NCBI GenBank assembly: GCA_964553745.1
Contig: CAZKLD010000002.1
Coordinates: 1 to 64,000, forward strand
Origin: STC-113 sp964553745
GTDB lineage: Bacteria > Patescibacteriota > Gracilibacteria > BD1-5 > UBA2023
DNA length: 64,000 bases
Reading direction: 5' to 3'
A program made the position numbers and the translations under genes. Positions 63,210 to 64,000 of this stretch are shown here, piece after piece (the stretch's first letter is position 1; the number at the start of each line of letters is the position of its first letter). Under the pieces are notes generated by a model that worked only from the letters and a program-made list of their open reading frames with translations, made no database searches and was not told where the DNA came from.

Positions 63210-64000
63210 ATGAAATTATTTATAATAGAGGATAATGATGCGAATCAGAGACTTGATAAATTCTTAAAGAAACTGCTTGTCAATTCCAGCCTATCGCTCA
63301 TTTTCAAATTGAACAGGAAAAATAAAGTGAAGGTCAATTGAAAAAGGCAAGACAACGAGTACAAGCTGCAACCCTGAGATGAGATAAGGCTCTTTGTGAG
63401 CGACAGCGAATATGATGTGCTGACAAAGCAGAAAATAGAGAATCCGAAAGAGGATTGAGGCGCCTTATCGAAAGATGATATAGTCTATGAGGACTCTTCG
63501 GTTCTCGTTATGAATAAGGGCCCCTGAGTGATTGTCCACCCCTGAGATTTCAAGACAAAAGACCTGTCCCTGATCCAGCAAGTCCAGGATTACCTTTGAA
63601 ATAAGCTCAATTCCCTAACATTCAAGCCATCCTTGGTGCATAGGATCGATAAGGACACCTCGTGAATAATAATGATAGCGAAGACGAAGAAAGCGCTTGA
63701 TTCGCTACTTAAAGACTTGCAATCGGATAATATCGAAAAATATTATCTTGCCATAGCAATCTGATGCCCGGAAACGGATTCCTGAACCATAAGCAAAAAA
63801 ATCCTCAGGATCGAGGGCGCAAAAAATGAGAATAAGATTCAGATAGATGAGAAAGAATGACAAAAGGCGATTACGCACTACAAAGTGCTCCGAAAAGGGA
63901 TATTATGAAAGTATTCCCTTATAGAATGCAGGCTGGAGACTGGTCGGATGCATCAGATAAGGGTCCATCTGGCGAGTATCTGATGCCCGATACTGTGAGA
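63210..64000 (+). CDS. RluA-family 23S rRNA pseudouridine synthase (partial)
   Basis: 263 codons are present and the gene runs off the end. N-terminal S4-like RNA-binding domain (NQRLDKFLKKLL, NGKRQDNEYKLQPGDEI), then the synthase with VHRIDKDTSGIIMIAKT, whose Asp is the catalytic residue of motif II, and LETGRMHQIRVHLAS. The glycine after DKDTS is UGA. RluC/RluD-type; the rRNA position is not clear from the visible part. Confidence 0.95.

Overview
The window comes from a bacterium that reads UGA as glycine (translation table 25), so it belongs to Gracilibacteria (BD1-5) or Absconditabacteria (SR1) of the Patescibacteria/CPR. The proof is in the sequence: read with the standard code almost every gene breaks into pieces, while with UGA = Gly each becomes one long frame ending in TAA or TAG. 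UGA sits at glycines that cannot vary, such as the Walker A loops of the PilB and PilT ATPases, all three glycines of the GPGTGKT motif of the UvrD-like helicase, and the GxxG loop of the PNPase KH domain. All native genes here were therefore called with table 25; standard-code calls would be wrong.

Layout. 1-1741: two type IV pilins on the minus strand, one a pilin/FISUMP fusion. 1970-2953: an unrecognised protein. 2960-4460: a cassette of small genes that look foreign (standard code, GGN glycines, strong Shine-Dalgarno sites). 4519-9374: RsmB-type methyltransferase, cold-shock protein, histidine phosphatase, PHP phosphoesterase, TrmB-type regulator, unknown. 9421-12465: UvrD-like helicase with C-terminal nuclease. 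12670-18362: unknowns, including a large HEXXH protein, an initiating sugar transferase and a LemA protein. 18508-24727: an LCP-PBP1A-cysS operon. 25271-27663: rsmH, an ftsL-like gene, and two DNA alkylation repair genes. 27940-29200: a second foreign-looking cassette. 29203-33757: SdpI/SdpR pair, GGDEF protein, two small membrane proteins, CCA-adding enzyme. 34069-36425: tandem major-pilin duplication with repeat-rich flanks. 36815-46747: pilB, a SpoIIE/RsbU-type phosphatase, pilC, pilT, and a minor pilin operon with a thrombospondin-type-1 module, then an AGOG-like glycosylase. 46857-64000: a lysozyme-like protein, PNPase, a THUMP methyltransferase, two pilin-like membrane proteins, a second pilT, YbaB/EbfC, an M23 murein hydrolase, an SPFH-rsmG-secreted-protein operon, and a partial RluA synthase.

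Two themes link the genes. One is the type IV pilus and cell surface: at least five prepilin-like proteins, three motor ATPases, the PilC platform, a putative regulatory phosphatase inside the motor operon, and secreted proteins with adhesion-like modules. That fits a host-attached life. The other is cell-wall synthesis and remodelling: PBP1A, LCP, the rsmH-ftsL pair, an M23/lysozyme-like fusion and a lone lysozyme-like protein. No tRNA, rRNA, CRISPR array or transposase was recognised. Promoters with TTGACA, a 16-nt spacer and TATAAx recur. Native genes mostly lack Shine-Dalgarno sequences, whereas the foreign-looking genes have them.
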